A stretch of 64,000 nucleotides of DNA from an uncultured Nitrospirota bacterium (lineage in GTDB: Bacteria; Nitrospirota; Nitrospiria; Nitrospirales; UBA8639): contig CAKZPV010000003.1 in NCBI GenBank assembly GCA_937139405.1, positions 124,001 through 188,000 of the forward strand, in the 5' to 3' direction. Below the pieces are notes generated by a model that was not told where the DNA came from, ran no database searches, and was given only the letters and a program-made list of their open reading frames with translations. The translations under genes were made by a program, and so were the position numbers. Of this stretch, positions 44,542 to 53,961 are shown piece after piece; the stretch's first letter is position 1; every line of letters starts with the position of its first letter.

Positions 44542-47322
44542 ATGCATAATTTTGTCCCCGGCCAGCGCTGGGTGAGTGACAACGATGCCGCCCTTGGGTT
44601 AGGTATCGTCCAAGCTGTCACCGTTCGCACGGTGCAAATGGAATTTCCCGCCGTCAAAGAGACGCTCACCTATGCCAAAAATAATGCCCCCCTGACGCGA
44701 GTCAAATTTGCGATCGGTGATTCAATTACTAGTATCGATGGGTGGTGTCTGTCAATTACCAACGTAGAAGATGACAGCGGCACTGTGCGCTACCACGGGA
44801 TTCGGGGTAGTGGTGAAACGGCCACTATGCATGAATGTGAAATGTCTGATGAAATGACTTTTAATCTACCGCAAGACAAACTGTTTGCAGGGCAAGTTGA
44901 CAGCAACAAATGGTTTGAGTTGCGCGCGGCCACACTGCAACACCTTGCCGCACAACACACAGCAGCAAGTTTTGGCTTGCACGGGCCACGTGTCAGTCTG
45001 ATTCCACATCAAATCTATATTGCTCATGAAGTATCAAATAGAACAGCCCCTCGCGTTCTGCTTGCCGATGAAGTGGGCCTCGGCAAAACCATTGAGGCGG
45101 GTCTTATTCTACACCGTCTCACACTGACCGGAAAAATACACCGTGCAATAATTATCGTGCCCGAACCACTACTAAATCAGTGGTTAGTGGAATTGCTACG
45201 GCGCTTTAATTTACGCTTCACCGTCATTGATGAACAGTATTTCGCAACTGATGATCCTGCCGGTGACGATTTTGAAGAATCGGCACCGATAGAAAATTAT
45301 TTCGACCAATTCCCCCTCGTGTTATGCGGATTAACGTTTGCTTGCCGTGATGAGATCGCCCCGTTAATTGCTGCGTGCGCTTGGGATATGTTGGTCGTCG
45401 ATGAAGCCCATCATCTTGAGTGGACACCAAGCAATAGCAGCCGTGAGTATCGCCTTATCGAGGCATTGGCTCATAAGACAGATTCAGTGTTGTTATTAAC
45501 AGCCACACCCGAGCAATTCGGCACGGCGGGACATTTTGCCCGCCTGCGACTACTCGACCCGGCGCGTTTCCACTCGCTCGAGAGTTATCTGTCTGAGGAG
45601 AAGCAACATGCGGCAACGACCGAGCTGGTCAATCTTCTGGTCGACAAGCAGAAGATACCTGAAGATGCTCTCACACGATTACGCGCGCTCATTGATGAGA
45701 GCGACGTCATCGATAGAGAAGCCATCAATGCCGCTAACGACAACGCAGACACCATTCGACGACGCATCATCGATATATTAATTGATCAACATGGCACTGG
45801 CCGCATGTTGTTCAGAAACTCGCGTGCGACCATCAGCGGTTTCCCTCAGCGTCATTTGATATCTGCGGTGCTTGACGATGAGAGAAACTCGACTCGTATT
45901 CGCTGGCTTTTTGACAAACTTCGAGAATTATCGCCGCACAAAGTCTTATTGATTTGCGCGACAGCCGAGACTGCGATATTAACGGCAAAAATACTACAGC
46001 AAAAACATGGCTTGCAAGGCAGCATCTTTCACGAACACATGAGTCTTCTGGAACGAGATCGCGCTGCCGCCTGGTTTGCCGAAGCCGAAGACGGTGCGCA
46101 ATTGTTGATTTGCTCGGAGATTGGCAGCGAAGGCCGAAATTTTCAATTTCTCCATAATATCGTGTTGTTCGACTTGCCCGATAATCCTGATTTACTTGAG
46201 CAGCGTATTGGCCGCTTGGATAGAATCGGGCAACAGCACGATATCAACATTCACGTGCCTGTCGCCGTAGGGTCAAGAGACGCACGGTTGAGCCACTGGT
46301 ACCATCATGCACTCAATGCGTTTGAGCAAAGTTGTGTGACCGGCCCACACATCAAGGTCGAGATGGAGGAACAATTTGCTGCGTACCTTATTGGCGAACA
46401 CCTCAATGAAGAAAGGTTTATCAGCGAATGTAAGCATCTGCACGAACAAAAGACTCGGCAACTCAACCTTGGGCGAAATCGATTGCTTGAGCTCAGTGGG
46501 TGCCGTCAAGAAGTTGTCGACCCGTTGATTGAAGAAATTAATCAACATGAACAGACGGGCGCGTTATCACGATACTTGGAGCACACGTTTGATTGTTTTG
46601 GGGTTGAACTTGAAGATCATTCACTCAACAGTTGGATCGTGCGACCGGGTGCTCATTTGCAGGTGGAACAATTTCCCGAGTTGCCCGATGAGGGCATCAC
46701 CGTGACGACCAATCGCGGGACCGCGCTTGCGCGAGAAGACATGCAGTTTCTGACTTGGGAGCACCCATTGGTGCGGGCGACCATCGACTTGATAGTGAAC
46801 GGAGACAAAGGCAGGGTTAGTATCTGTTCGTTACAACTGCCACAGCTTCCACCTCGCGGTATTTTTGTCGAAGCACTGTTCGAAACGAATTGCCCGGCTC
46901 CCGCCTACTTAGACGTGAGTCGCTATCTTCCTCGCCACGCATTGCGTGTGCTGGTCAACCAGGAAGGGAAAAATTATGCACGACAACTTCCACCTGACAC
47001 CTACGAACATCTCTTAGAAAATATCGATCAGGAAGTGGCAAGGACAATGATCGAGAGGACAGGTGCAATAGTAAAAAAACAAATACACGGAATTGAAGAA
47101 ATGGCCTCGCAACAGCTCCCCGTGTTTCGTCAGGCAGCCATCGCGTCTATGCACGAAAAATTGGATAGCGAATTACAGCGTCTGCGTACTCTGAAAAAGC
47201 GCAACCCGACCATACGTGATGAAGAAGTACAAGCACTGAGTACGAAAATATCCGAACTGGACGTACGCTTGCAGAACAGTACTGTGAAGCTTTCTGCCTT
47301 GCGTGTCATCTATACGCATTAA
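44542..47322 (+). CDS. rapA: RapA-like SWI2/SNF2 ATPase (RNA polymerase recycling)
   Basis: 926 residues, near the 968 of E. coli RapA. In E. coli it binds RNA polymerase and helps recycle it after transcription. The N-terminal FVPGQRWVSDNDAALGLG is the Tudor-like start. Helicase motifs include ADEVGLGKTIEAGL (about 174-187), VVDEAHHLEW (DEAH-type) and the C-terminal EQRIGRLDRIGQ. The rest matches RapA. RapA is best known from gammaproteobacteria, so transfer is suspected. No strong Shine-Dalgarno. Confidence 0.9.
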   Translation: MHNFVPGQRWVSDNDAALGLGIVQAVTVRTVQMEFPAVKETLTYAKNNAPLTRVKFAIGDSITSIDGWCLSITNVEDDSGTVRYHGIRGSGETATMHECEMSDEMTFNLPQDKLFAGQVDSNKWFELRAATLQHLAAQHTAASFGLHGPRVSLIPHQIYIAHEVSNRTAPRVLLADEVGLGKTIEAGLILHRLTLTGKIHRAIIIVPEPLLNQWLVELLRRFNLRFTVIDEQYFATDDPAGDDFEESAPIENYFDQFPLVLCGLTFACRDEIAPLIAACAWDMLVVDEAHHLEWTPSNSSREYRLIEALAHKTDSVLLLTATPEQFGTAGHFARLRLLDPARFHSLESYLSEEKQHAATTELVNLLVDKQKIPEDALTRLRALIDESDVIDREAINAANDNADTIRRRIIDILIDQHGTGRMLFRNSRATISGFPQRHLISAVLDDERNSTRIRWLFDKLRELSPHKVLLICATAETAILTAKILQQKHGLQGSIFHEHMSLLERDRAAAWFAEAEDGAQLLICSEIGSEGRNFQFLHNIVLFDLPDNPDLLEQRIGRLDRIGQQHDINIHVPVAVGSRDARLSHWYHHALNAFEQSCVTGPHIKVEMEEQFAAYLIGEHLNEERFISECKHLHEQKTRQLNLGRNRLLELSGCRQEVVDPLIEEINQHEQTGALSRYLEHTFDCFGVELEDHSLNSWIVRPGAHLQVEQFPELPDEGITVTTNRGTALAREDMQFLTWEHPLVRATIDLIVNGDKGRVSICSLQLPQLPPRGIFVEALFETNCPAPAYLDVSRYLPRHALRVLVNQEGKNYARQLPPDTYEHLLENIDQEVARTMIERTGAIVKKQIHGIEEMASQQLPVFRQAAIASMHEKLDSELQRLRTLKKRNPTIRDEEVQALSTKISELDVRLQNSTVKLSALRVIYTH

Positions 47323-47494
47323 CCCATCGATGTGCATAGGGATACTTACCGTGATGACAAATGAGTCAAGTCTTAAAAAACGAAGCATGATGCCTCAGCT
47401 CAGAAAATATATTCACACAGATACGCAGCTCTGCCCCTAAACCTTGAGGACGCATACTCCGGCTTGGGGCCATTTACGACTTGCTGCGATCCGA

Positions 47495-48445
47495 TTATTT
47501 TTTCTCAGGAAAAAGGAGAGAAAAGGGCTTGAGCAGTACGCTAACGATGGGCATCAAGAACAATCCGAGTACAAACCCAACCACTGCATCACAAAAGGCT
47601 GTGATGAGCCACACCAAAGGACCCGCTCCTGCACGACCTGAACCTGCGTCGGCAATGATGTGAATCGTGTCATAGGGCCAAGACCAACCAACTTCGTGCA
47701 GCCCGTGGATGACAATACTTCCTCCCACCCACAGCATGGCTGCCGTCCCGACGATCGAGATGACTTTCAGGGCCATTGGCATCGAAATAACAAGGCCGCG
47801 TCCGAAGGCACGAATCGCTTCAACTCCACTAGACTTGCTGAGGCGTAACCCCACATCATCAATTTTGACGAGAAGGGCGACCGCACCATAGACCAGAACC
47901 GTCATCATGACGGCGACAACCGCAAGCACGGCTCCCAATTCCCAAAGACTGCTTTTGCTGATAGACGTCAGCGCAATGGTCATGATTTCAGCGGACAGAA
48001 TAAAGTCTGTCTTGATGGCCCCCTTCACACGCTGCTCTTCGAGATGTGCTGCATCGAGGGTTGCAGCTTGTTGGGGGCCTTTGTCTTGATGATGTGTGAG
48101 GGCGTGCCAGGTTTTCTCAGCACCCTCAAAACATAAGTATGCCCCACCAAATATGAGAAGCGGAGCGATCAGCCATGGGGCGAACACATGTAACAACATC
48201 AGTGCAGGAAGAAGGATGACGAGCTTATTGAAGAGCGAGCCACTGGCGATCTTTGCCACGATTGGAATTTCACGGGCGGCTGGAAGACCGGTCACATACT
48301 TTGGGGTGACGGCTGCATCGTCAATCACCACACCTGCCGTCTTGCTCCCGGCCTTCGCTGCCTGTGATGCCATGTCGTCGAGTTGAGCGGCTGCCAGCTT
48401 GACAATCGCAGCAACGTCATCGAGAAGGGCAAGTAAGCCGCTCAT
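47495..48445 (-). CDS. DUF808/YedI-like membrane protein
   Basis: 316 residues with several membrane helices. DUF808 pattern: the start MSGLLALLDDVAAIVKLAAAQLDDM and SLFNKLVILLPALMLLHVFAP. Function unknown. Downstream of the YdiJ-like gene on the same strand. Confidence 0.88.
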   Translation of the reverse strand: MSGLLALLDDVAAIVKLAAAQLDDMASQAAKAGSKTAGVVIDDAAVTPKYVTGLPAAREIPIVAKIASGSLFNKLVILLPALMLLHVFAPWLIAPLLIFGGAYLCFEGAEKTWHALTHHQDKGPQQAATLDAAHLEEQRVKGAIKTDFILSAEIMTIALTSISKSSLWELGAVLAVVAVMMTVLVYGAVALLVKIDDVGLRLSKSSGVEAIRAFGRGLVISMPMALKVISIVGTAAMLWVGGSIVIHGLHEVGWSWPYDTIHIIADAGSGRAGAGPLVWLITAFCDAVVGFVLGLFLMPIVSVLLKPFSLLFPEKK

Positions 48446-48564
48446 ACTTTTTCGTTATCCCTCTGAGCTTTGATAAATTGGCAATGCTAGAACACCGAAC
48501 GACCCGAAACAGGGTTACACTGTTCTCCAAAAGCCGCCGACAATTCCTAATCAGCAGTAATCTA

Positions 48565-51500
48565 TCACCCAAGGAGGCGAGACAGGAACTGCAAGGGATG
48601 AGCCATCTTACGCCCCTCAAAACGCTGCACCTGAGATCGACAAGAGGCGCCTGTCGCCACGATTGGCTGGTCGGAGTCAGCCAGTTTTACTTTCCAGGAC
48701 TGCTCATAAATACCCTTCGATTCGTCGTAGTGCGCGGTCTCATGCCCAAACGCACCTGCCATCCCGCAACATCCCGCTTTCACAAGCTTTAAGTCTAGAC
48801 CAAACGCGTTAAAGACCGATTGCCACTGCCGACCCGATGCCGGAATCGAGGTTTTCTCGCCGCAGTGCCCCATGAATGCGATCGCGGGTGAAGTGAGCTG
48901 AGTCAGTGACGTAGCAAGCTGGGGGAGCACATTGGCCAGCCATTCCTGGGGTAACCAGACATCGACGTCTTGATGGTCGAGATAGGTGCGATACTCCTCC
49001 CGGTAGGTCAGGGTGATCGCCGGATCGATCCCAATGATCGGACACTTCGTCGACGCGAGTTTTTTAAGCTGCTGGGCTGCTTGACGAGCGGTGTGCTGAA
49101 AGTCTTGCAAAAATCCTTTTACATGCTGCCCTTTGCCATTTTCGATAAACGGAGTCACGATTGGCTCGAAACCGATTTTTTTGAAAAATGTCACGCACTC
49201 AACAAAGGTTTCGGCTTCATAAAAGGCGGTGATCGCGTCCGGCAAGATAAAAACGGTGTTGGAGAGATCGCGGTGCTGGAGAGACGCTGGCTCAATCTGA
49301 TGCAGCATTTGAATACCTGCCTTGTCCAGCAATGCGGTATACGTGGGTGAACTGAGTTTCGGCGTATCCACGAGCCCGACCCAATGTCGCATGAGCGGCT
49401 CAACAAAGGGTAATACAACGCCTGCGTTATAGAGAAACGGAGCAGCGAGAAACCGGTGATGCGTGCGCTCGCTAAACGCAATCAGTGTATCCTTAAGCGG
49501 GCGTTGATAGCGCGTATACAACCGGTTGAGAAATCTGGCTTTGAGATCGGGAATATCCACTTTAATGGGACACATCGAGGTGCAGGCTTTACAGGAAAGA
49601 CAGCCGTCCATCGCCTCGTAGACTTCGAGGGAAAAATCAGAGTCCGTCGTCACAGGAAGTGCGAGGTGCCCGCGCGATTCATCTTCGGCCTGCAGATCAT
49701 AGCGGGTGTGCGACAATTGCCGGAGCCACTCGCGCATCATCCCGGCTCGGCCTTTCGGAGAGTGAATACGGTCACGCGTAAATTTATACGACGGGCACAT
49801 CACCTCGTCGAGGTCCCAATTAAAGCACGCGCCGTTCCCATTACAGTGAATCGAGACAGAAAATGTTTCGCGCACGGCTTCCGGAATTTGCCGATCCTGG
49901 TGTCCTCGGAGCGGCACGTCATCGAGTTTTTTTACGCTTCCGGAATGATCGATCGGCGTGACGAGTTTTCCGGGGTTCAGTTTGTTGGTCGGATCGAACA
50001 GCTGTTTAATGCGTCGCAGGTCGTCGTACAACTCGGGGCCGAAAAACTCGGGCATATACTCGCCCCGCAGCCCTTTGCCATGCTCGCCCCACACCACACC
50101 GCCATATTTCAACACCAAGTCTTTCACTTGATCGGTAATCACCCGAATGAGCTGTTCATCGGCTTCATCCTTTAGATCGAGAGCGGGACGCACATGCAAA
50201 CAGCCGACATCCACATGTCCAAACATGCCGTATTCAAGACCGTACGCATCAAGCATCTGACGAAACTCTTGAATATACGCCGCCAGATATTCAGGTGGCA
50301 CCACGGTATCTTCAACAAAGGGAATCGGACGGCGATTACCCGCTACATTGCCGAGCAGCCCCACCCCTTTGGCGCGGAGCTCCCACAGCGAGGCGATATC
50401 GGCATCGGTCGTGGCCAATTGATAGCCCACCGCTTCATGCTCTTGCCCGAGCAACGCCTCAAGTTGGTTGCAGAGCGCCTGGGTGTGAGCGTTCACCACA
50501 TCGGCATCAGTGCCGGTAAATTCAATGAGGTTGATCGACTTCACGCGGTCGTCGCCCGGCTGGGAAAAGAATTTCCCCACCCGGTCCCAAACCACATCCT
50601 GCCGCGCCAGGGTGACGATCGTATCGTCCACCGTTTCAATCGCGGCCGGATCTGCTTGGACCAAGATAGTGGCGGCTCGTAAGCTGTCGTCAAAACTCAC
50701 ATATTTGGCCACGATCAAACGCTTGACGGTCGGCAGCGGGGTCAGTTTGACCTTGATACCCGTGACAACCGCCAAGGTGCCCTCGGAACCGACAATCAGG
50801 GCATTCAGATTGAATTGCCCTTCCTCGGTGTAGGCATGCGCGAGATTGTAGCCGGTCAAAAAGCGCGTGAGCTTCGGGAAGCGCTGTTTGATCAGCTCTT
50901 TCTTGCTCGTGACGATGCGATCCACGGCCCGATAAATCTGATTGACCAGATCGTCGCCCGACTTGAGCGCGTGTAATGTCGCCGTGTCGAGGGGCACGCT
51001 CTGCCAAGCCGACCCGTCCGAGAACACCACATCCAAGGCCAGCACATGGTTGCTGGTTTTGCCATAGATGCGAGAGCCTTTCCCTGACGCATCGGTACTG
51101 ACCATGCCGCCAATCGTCGCGCGATTACTCGGCGCAAGCTCCGGGGCAAAAAAGACACCATGAGGTTTTACGTGGGCATTGAGTTGATCAAGGACAACCC
51201 CAGGTTCAACCCACGCCCACCCCTCCGCCGCATTCACCTCGACAATCCGATTCATATGCCGGGAAAGATCGACTACCACCCCTTCGGTCAACGACTGGCC
51301 GTTCGTCCCAGTCCCGCCACCACGGGCGGTAAACGTCACGTCGGCAAACGCATCCTGAGTGGCAAGCTGGAAGATGCACTGGACGTCCGCTTGCGAGCGG
51401 GGAAACAACACGGCCTGAGGCGTCACTTGATAGATGGAGTTGTCGGTTGCCGCACTGAGACGACCGCCATAATGGGTATCGACATCACCCGTGAACGCAC

Positions 51501-51579
51501 GGCGTGTGAGGGCGTCGACAAATCCTAAGACAACCGGACTCAGTGCTTCTTTCTCAGTTAATTGCGGAATCATCGCCAC
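48565..51579 (-). CDS. ydiJ: YdiJ-like FAD- and Fe-S-binding oxidoreductase
   Basis: 1004 residues, as E. coli YdiJ (1018). FAD-binding PCMH domain (FTARGGGTGTNGQSLTEG, about 82-100), a FAD-linked oxidase C domain, a 4Fe-4S domain (CLSCKACTSMCPIKVD) and a C-terminal CCG domain (KAGCCGMAGAFGHE). Such proteins oxidise D-2-hydroxyacids; YdiJ is described as a D-2-hydroxyglutarate dehydrogenase. Substrate here is inferred. Reads GC-richer than the neighbourhood. Confidence 0.9.
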   Translation of the reverse strand: MAMIPQLTEKEALSPVVLGFVDALTRRAFTGDVDTHYGGRLSAATDNSIYQVTPQAVLFPRSQADVQCIFQLATQDAFADVTFTARGGGTGTNGQSLTEGVVVDLSRHMNRIVEVNAAEGWAWVEPGVVLDQLNAHVKPHGVFFAPELAPSNRATIGGMVSTDASGKGSRIYGKTSNHVLALDVVFSDGSAWQSVPLDTATLHALKSGDDLVNQIYRAVDRIVTSKKELIKQRFPKLTRFLTGYNLAHAYTEEGQFNLNALIVGSEGTLAVVTGIKVKLTPLPTVKRLIVAKYVSFDDSLRAATILVQADPAAIETVDDTIVTLARQDVVWDRVGKFFSQPGDDRVKSINLIEFTGTDADVVNAHTQALCNQLEALLGQEHEAVGYQLATTDADIASLWELRAKGVGLLGNVAGNRRPIPFVEDTVVPPEYLAAYIQEFRQMLDAYGLEYGMFGHVDVGCLHVRPALDLKDEADEQLIRVITDQVKDLVLKYGGVVWGEHGKGLRGEYMPEFFGPELYDDLRRIKQLFDPTNKLNPGKLVTPIDHSGSVKKLDDVPLRGHQDRQIPEAVRETFSVSIHCNGNGACFNWDLDEVMCPSYKFTRDRIHSPKGRAGMMREWLRQLSHTRYDLQAEDESRGHLALPVTTDSDFSLEVYEAMDGCLSCKACTSMCPIKVDIPDLKARFLNRLYTRYQRPLKDTLIAFSERTHHRFLAAPFLYNAGVVLPFVEPLMRHWVGLVDTPKLSSPTYTALLDKAGIQMLHQIEPASLQHRDLSNTVFILPDAITAFYEAETFVECVTFFKKIGFEPIVTPFIENGKGQHVKGFLQDFQHTARQAAQQLKKLASTKCPIIGIDPAITLTYREEYRTYLDHQDVDVWLPQEWLANVLPQLATSLTQLTSPAIAFMGHCGEKTSIPASGRQWQSVFNAFGLDLKLVKAGCCGMAGAFGHETAHYDESKGIYEQSWKVKLADSDQPIVATGASCRSQVQRFEGRKMAHPLQFLSRLLG

Positions 51580-51949
51580 TCCATCCCTGAGGCATCATCA
51601 CTGATCAGATCAGGCATGAAGCCACCGACGTTCATTCGGCTGGGCACACTCGCATCGAAGATTGCGCTTCTAGCGCGAAGGATGCACCGCAAATTCAGTG
51701 GTCTCGGGTTCATCGATTAAAAAGATTAAATCCCACTGAACGATGTAAAGTCCACTAAGAATCAGAGCAGCTGATATAGAATCAGTGGGTCATCTGGATG
51801 AAAGGCCAACTCTTGCAAGGATTTGATTTATAGTCGCCAAGGTGAAAACCTGTTTTGCGACCTGTTTGGAGCGAGGGAATCCACATAGCCCGAGAAGTAG
51901 GATAAGTTTATTAACTATATGGGCTTTCATCGAAAAGGAATAGCAATCG
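51580..51949. other. Gap between ydiJ and merR
   Basis: 370 bases. Open frames here are short or overlap merR in another frame. A small GCGCTT/AGCGC repeat lies near 51665. No gene or RNA recognised. Confidence 0.4.
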
Positions 51950-52339
51950 TTATTCTGAAAACAACGTATCGATAATAGGACAATCCGGTACCAATCCGCC
52001 TTCGCATTGCCCAGAAATGGCGGCGAGTGTTTTTTGCAGCCGCCGTAAATCAGCGATTTTCCTTTTGACATCTTCCAAATGGGCTTCTGTAATCGTTTTG
52101 ACCTCCAAACATGTATACTGCTTGCCATCCACTAGCAGTAGCAGGATTCGAATCTCATCAAGGGAAAACCCCAGTTCTCGACTACGCCGGATAAACATCA
52201 ATTGTTTGACCTGCTCCCTATCATAGAGGCGGTGCCTCCCTTCGGTGCGCGGAGGTTTCGGTAAGAGCTTAATGCGCTCGTAATACCGGATCGTTTCAAT
52301 ATGACAGCCGGTTCGTTCTGAAAAGGTTCCAATTAACAT
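51950..52339 (-). CDS. merR: MerR-family metal-responsive regulator
   Basis: 129 residues. Helix-turn-helix (about 3-22, ERTGCHIETIRYYERI), dimerisation helix and metal-binding loop. Cys77, Cys112 and Cys120 match the three thiols of Hg(II)-sensing MerR, though the C112-x7-C120 loop is one residue shorter than in Tn501 MerR. Cys77 indicates a divalent-ion sensor, not a Cu(I) one. Divergent from merT with a 19-base-spaced promoter between, so it controls that operon. Confidence 0.85.
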   Translation of the reverse strand: MLIGTFSERTGCHIETIRYYERIKLLPKPPRTEGRHRLYDREQVKQLMFIRRSRELGFSLDEIRILLLLVDGKQYTCLEVKTITEAHLEDVKRKIADLRRLQKTLAAISGQCEGGLVPDCPIIDTLFSE

Positions 52340-52364
52340 GGGTTTGCTCCCTTTAAAAAATCAC

Positions 52365-52395
52365 TTGCATCTGTAGTTCCTACAGGTTTTATCAT
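52365..52395 (+). promoter_or_regulatory. MerR-type mer promoter/operator
   Basis: -35 TTGCAT (52365-52370), 19-base spacer, -10 TATCAT (52390-52395). The spacer holds the dyad CTGTAG-TTC-CTACAG (52371-52385). The over-long spacer plus dyad is the classical architecture that MerR proteins distort to activate. Confidence 0.85.
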
Positions 52396-52421
52396 GATTA
52401 TAAAAAGGGAAGAAACCGAGG

Positions 52422-52766
52422 ATGAAGGAAAAAGAGGTCTACGCGATAGGAGGATTCATTGGAGCGGTCTTAGCCTCGACGTGTTGCCTTGGGCCTTTTG
52501 TGCTGCTGTTGCTCGGGGTTAGTGGGGCATGGATCAGTCATCTCACGGCACTGGCTCCCTATCAACCTTTTTTCCTCGTGGCGAGTCTTGGATTTTTAGC
52601 GGCAGGATTTTGGAAGGTCTATGGAAATACGACAGGTTCGTGTCAGGAAGGTTCCTCTTGCGGCACGTCTCCAGGAGATACATTGGTAAAGGCGGCTCTT
52701 TGGACCGCGACCTTGATCATAGGAGCCGCTATTGGGGTTGAAACGGTCGGCCCACTATTTTTATGA
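52422..52766 (+). CDS. merT: Mercuric ion transporter MerT
   Basis: 114 residues, three membrane helices. Cys21-Cys22 (STCCLGPF) in the first helix and Cys74, Cys80 in the loop relay Hg(II). Imports mercury from MerP. Followed by merP within 10 bases. Confidence 0.9.
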   Translation: MKEKEVYAIGGFIGAVLASTCCLGPFVLLLLGVSGAWISHLTALAPYQPFFLVASLGFLAAGFWKVYGNTTGSCQEGSSCGTSPGDTLVKAALWTATLIIGAAIGVETVGPLFL

Positions 52767-52776
52767 GAAAACAGTC

Positions 52777-53082
52777 ATGAAAGCGTTATTTGGGATACTA
52801 ACAATTCTAGGAATGGTGATAGGGACGGGAGCCGTCGTTGCGAAAGAACAAGTCATTACACTGATTATCGCGAACATGACCTGTTCCATGTGTCCGGTAA
52901 CGGTCCGAAAAGCTTTAGAAATGCGAGAAGGTGTGTCTGAGGCCAACGTATCGTTAGAACCACCACGCGCCGTGGTGACGTTTGACGATGAACACACGGA
53001 TGTCCAGACGTTAATTGAAACGACCACAAACGCGGGGTTTTTCTCCTCGGTGATACCGGAAGGAGACGCTGTTCATGAGTGA
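52777..53082 (+). CDS. merP: Periplasmic mercury-binding protein MerP
   Basis: 101 residues from ATG 52777. Signal peptide (1-22), then a ferredoxin-like HMA domain with NMTCSMC (Cys36, Cys39). Binds Hg(II) and passes it to MerT. Overlaps the next gene by 8 bases. Confidence 0.88.
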   Translation: MKALFGILTILGMVIGTGAVVAKEQVITLIIANMTCSMCPVTVRKALEMREGVSEANVSLEPPRAVVTFDDEHTDVQTLIETTTNAGFFSSVIPEGDAVHE

Positions 53083-53293
53083 TGCTGAACGTCTTCAACT
53101 CCAATCCACCATTTCGTGTCCCCGTTGTGCGGAACAGCGCACCGAAACAATGCCGACCGATGCCTGCCAAGTATTTTATGAATGTCAGGGCTGCCGGACG
53201 ATGTTAAAACATCACGAGGGCGATTGCTGCGTCTTTTGTTCTTTTGGAACCACACCGTGTCCGCCGATTCAGCAGGCACGTCAACCAGATTGA
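53075..53293 (+). CDS. GDCC-motif small cysteine-rich protein
   Basis: 72 residues with CPRC, CQGC and GDCCVFCSFGTTPCPP. Such proteins with the GDCCxFCS motif accompany mer genes; biochemical role unknown, probably zinc- or mercury-binding. No merA follows. Confidence 0.75.
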   Translation: MSDAERLQLQSTISCPRCAEQRTETMPTDACQVFYECQGCRTMLKHHEGDCCVFCSFGTTPCPPIQQARQPD

Positions 53294-53499
53294 GGGTCAG
53301 CTCAAGGCCTAGACTTTTTTGAGGAAGGGGTAATTTGCCACAGTTTGAAGGGGTTCCTTCTTCCTTAGGAGACGAGAAGGTCTATAACACTTTGAAATCT
53401 TTAACATTCAATGTGGTGGTATCAAGTTTGCTGTACATTTCTACGAAAGAGGTTTAGGCTAATAAAAAAAGGAGGGATGGTACAATCCCAACTCTGCAC

Positions 53500-53868
53500 A
53501 TGAATCTACAATTTCTATCGAAAATGAAATGCGGTGTTTCGGTCATCCTTTTTGCCTTTGTGGTTTGCGGGGTAGGCGGTTTGTATTGCCCAATGCCGGC
53601 CTCCGCCACCGACACACATCACTCCCAACAACCTTCTCACCATTCCTCTTCTTCTCAACCAATGGGAGACTGTCCCGACCAACTGACCACGTCTGCGGAA
53701 ATTTTTGAAAATGATGATGTCTCTGTGGGCTTTGTATCCGCAATGTCTGTTTCATGGCTACATGACATCCCTAGCTTCAGTCTTTTCAAGTTTCTAGGCC
53801 ATGAAAGGACACCCCACTCCACCACCTATCCTCTTCTGTTTCTTCTCTTCTCTGTTTTTCTGAATTGA
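53500..53868 (+). CDS. Small exported His-rich protein before cusC
   Basis: 122 residues. Signal peptide-like hydrophobic start, then a His/Ser-rich stretch (THHSQQPSHHSSSS) and a hydrophobic C-terminus. The position, just before the cus genes, recalls CzcI-like small periplasmic metal proteins; not recognised beyond that. Confidence 0.45.
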   Translation: MNLQFLSKMKCGVSVILFAFVVCGVGGLYCPMPASATDTHHSQQPSHHSSSSQPMGDCPDQLTTSAEIFENDDVSVGFVSAMSVSWLHDIPSFSLFKFLGHERTPHSTTYPLLFLLFSVFLN

Positions 53869-53961
53869 GTTTCCCTAACAGTTGATTGCCAAAGGGCCCG
53901 GAAACCAACCGTGTTTCCGAGTTTATGTTGACTATTTCCGTCATCATGTTAGGGGGGCATC

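Noticed and set aside
49456-50682. Two long plus-strand open frames
   Set aside because: Antisense to ydiJ in GC-rich coding sequence; typical shadows.
51790-52128. 112-residue open frame on the minus strand overlapping merR
   Set aside because: It overlaps the well-supported merR frame and translates to sequence without pattern.
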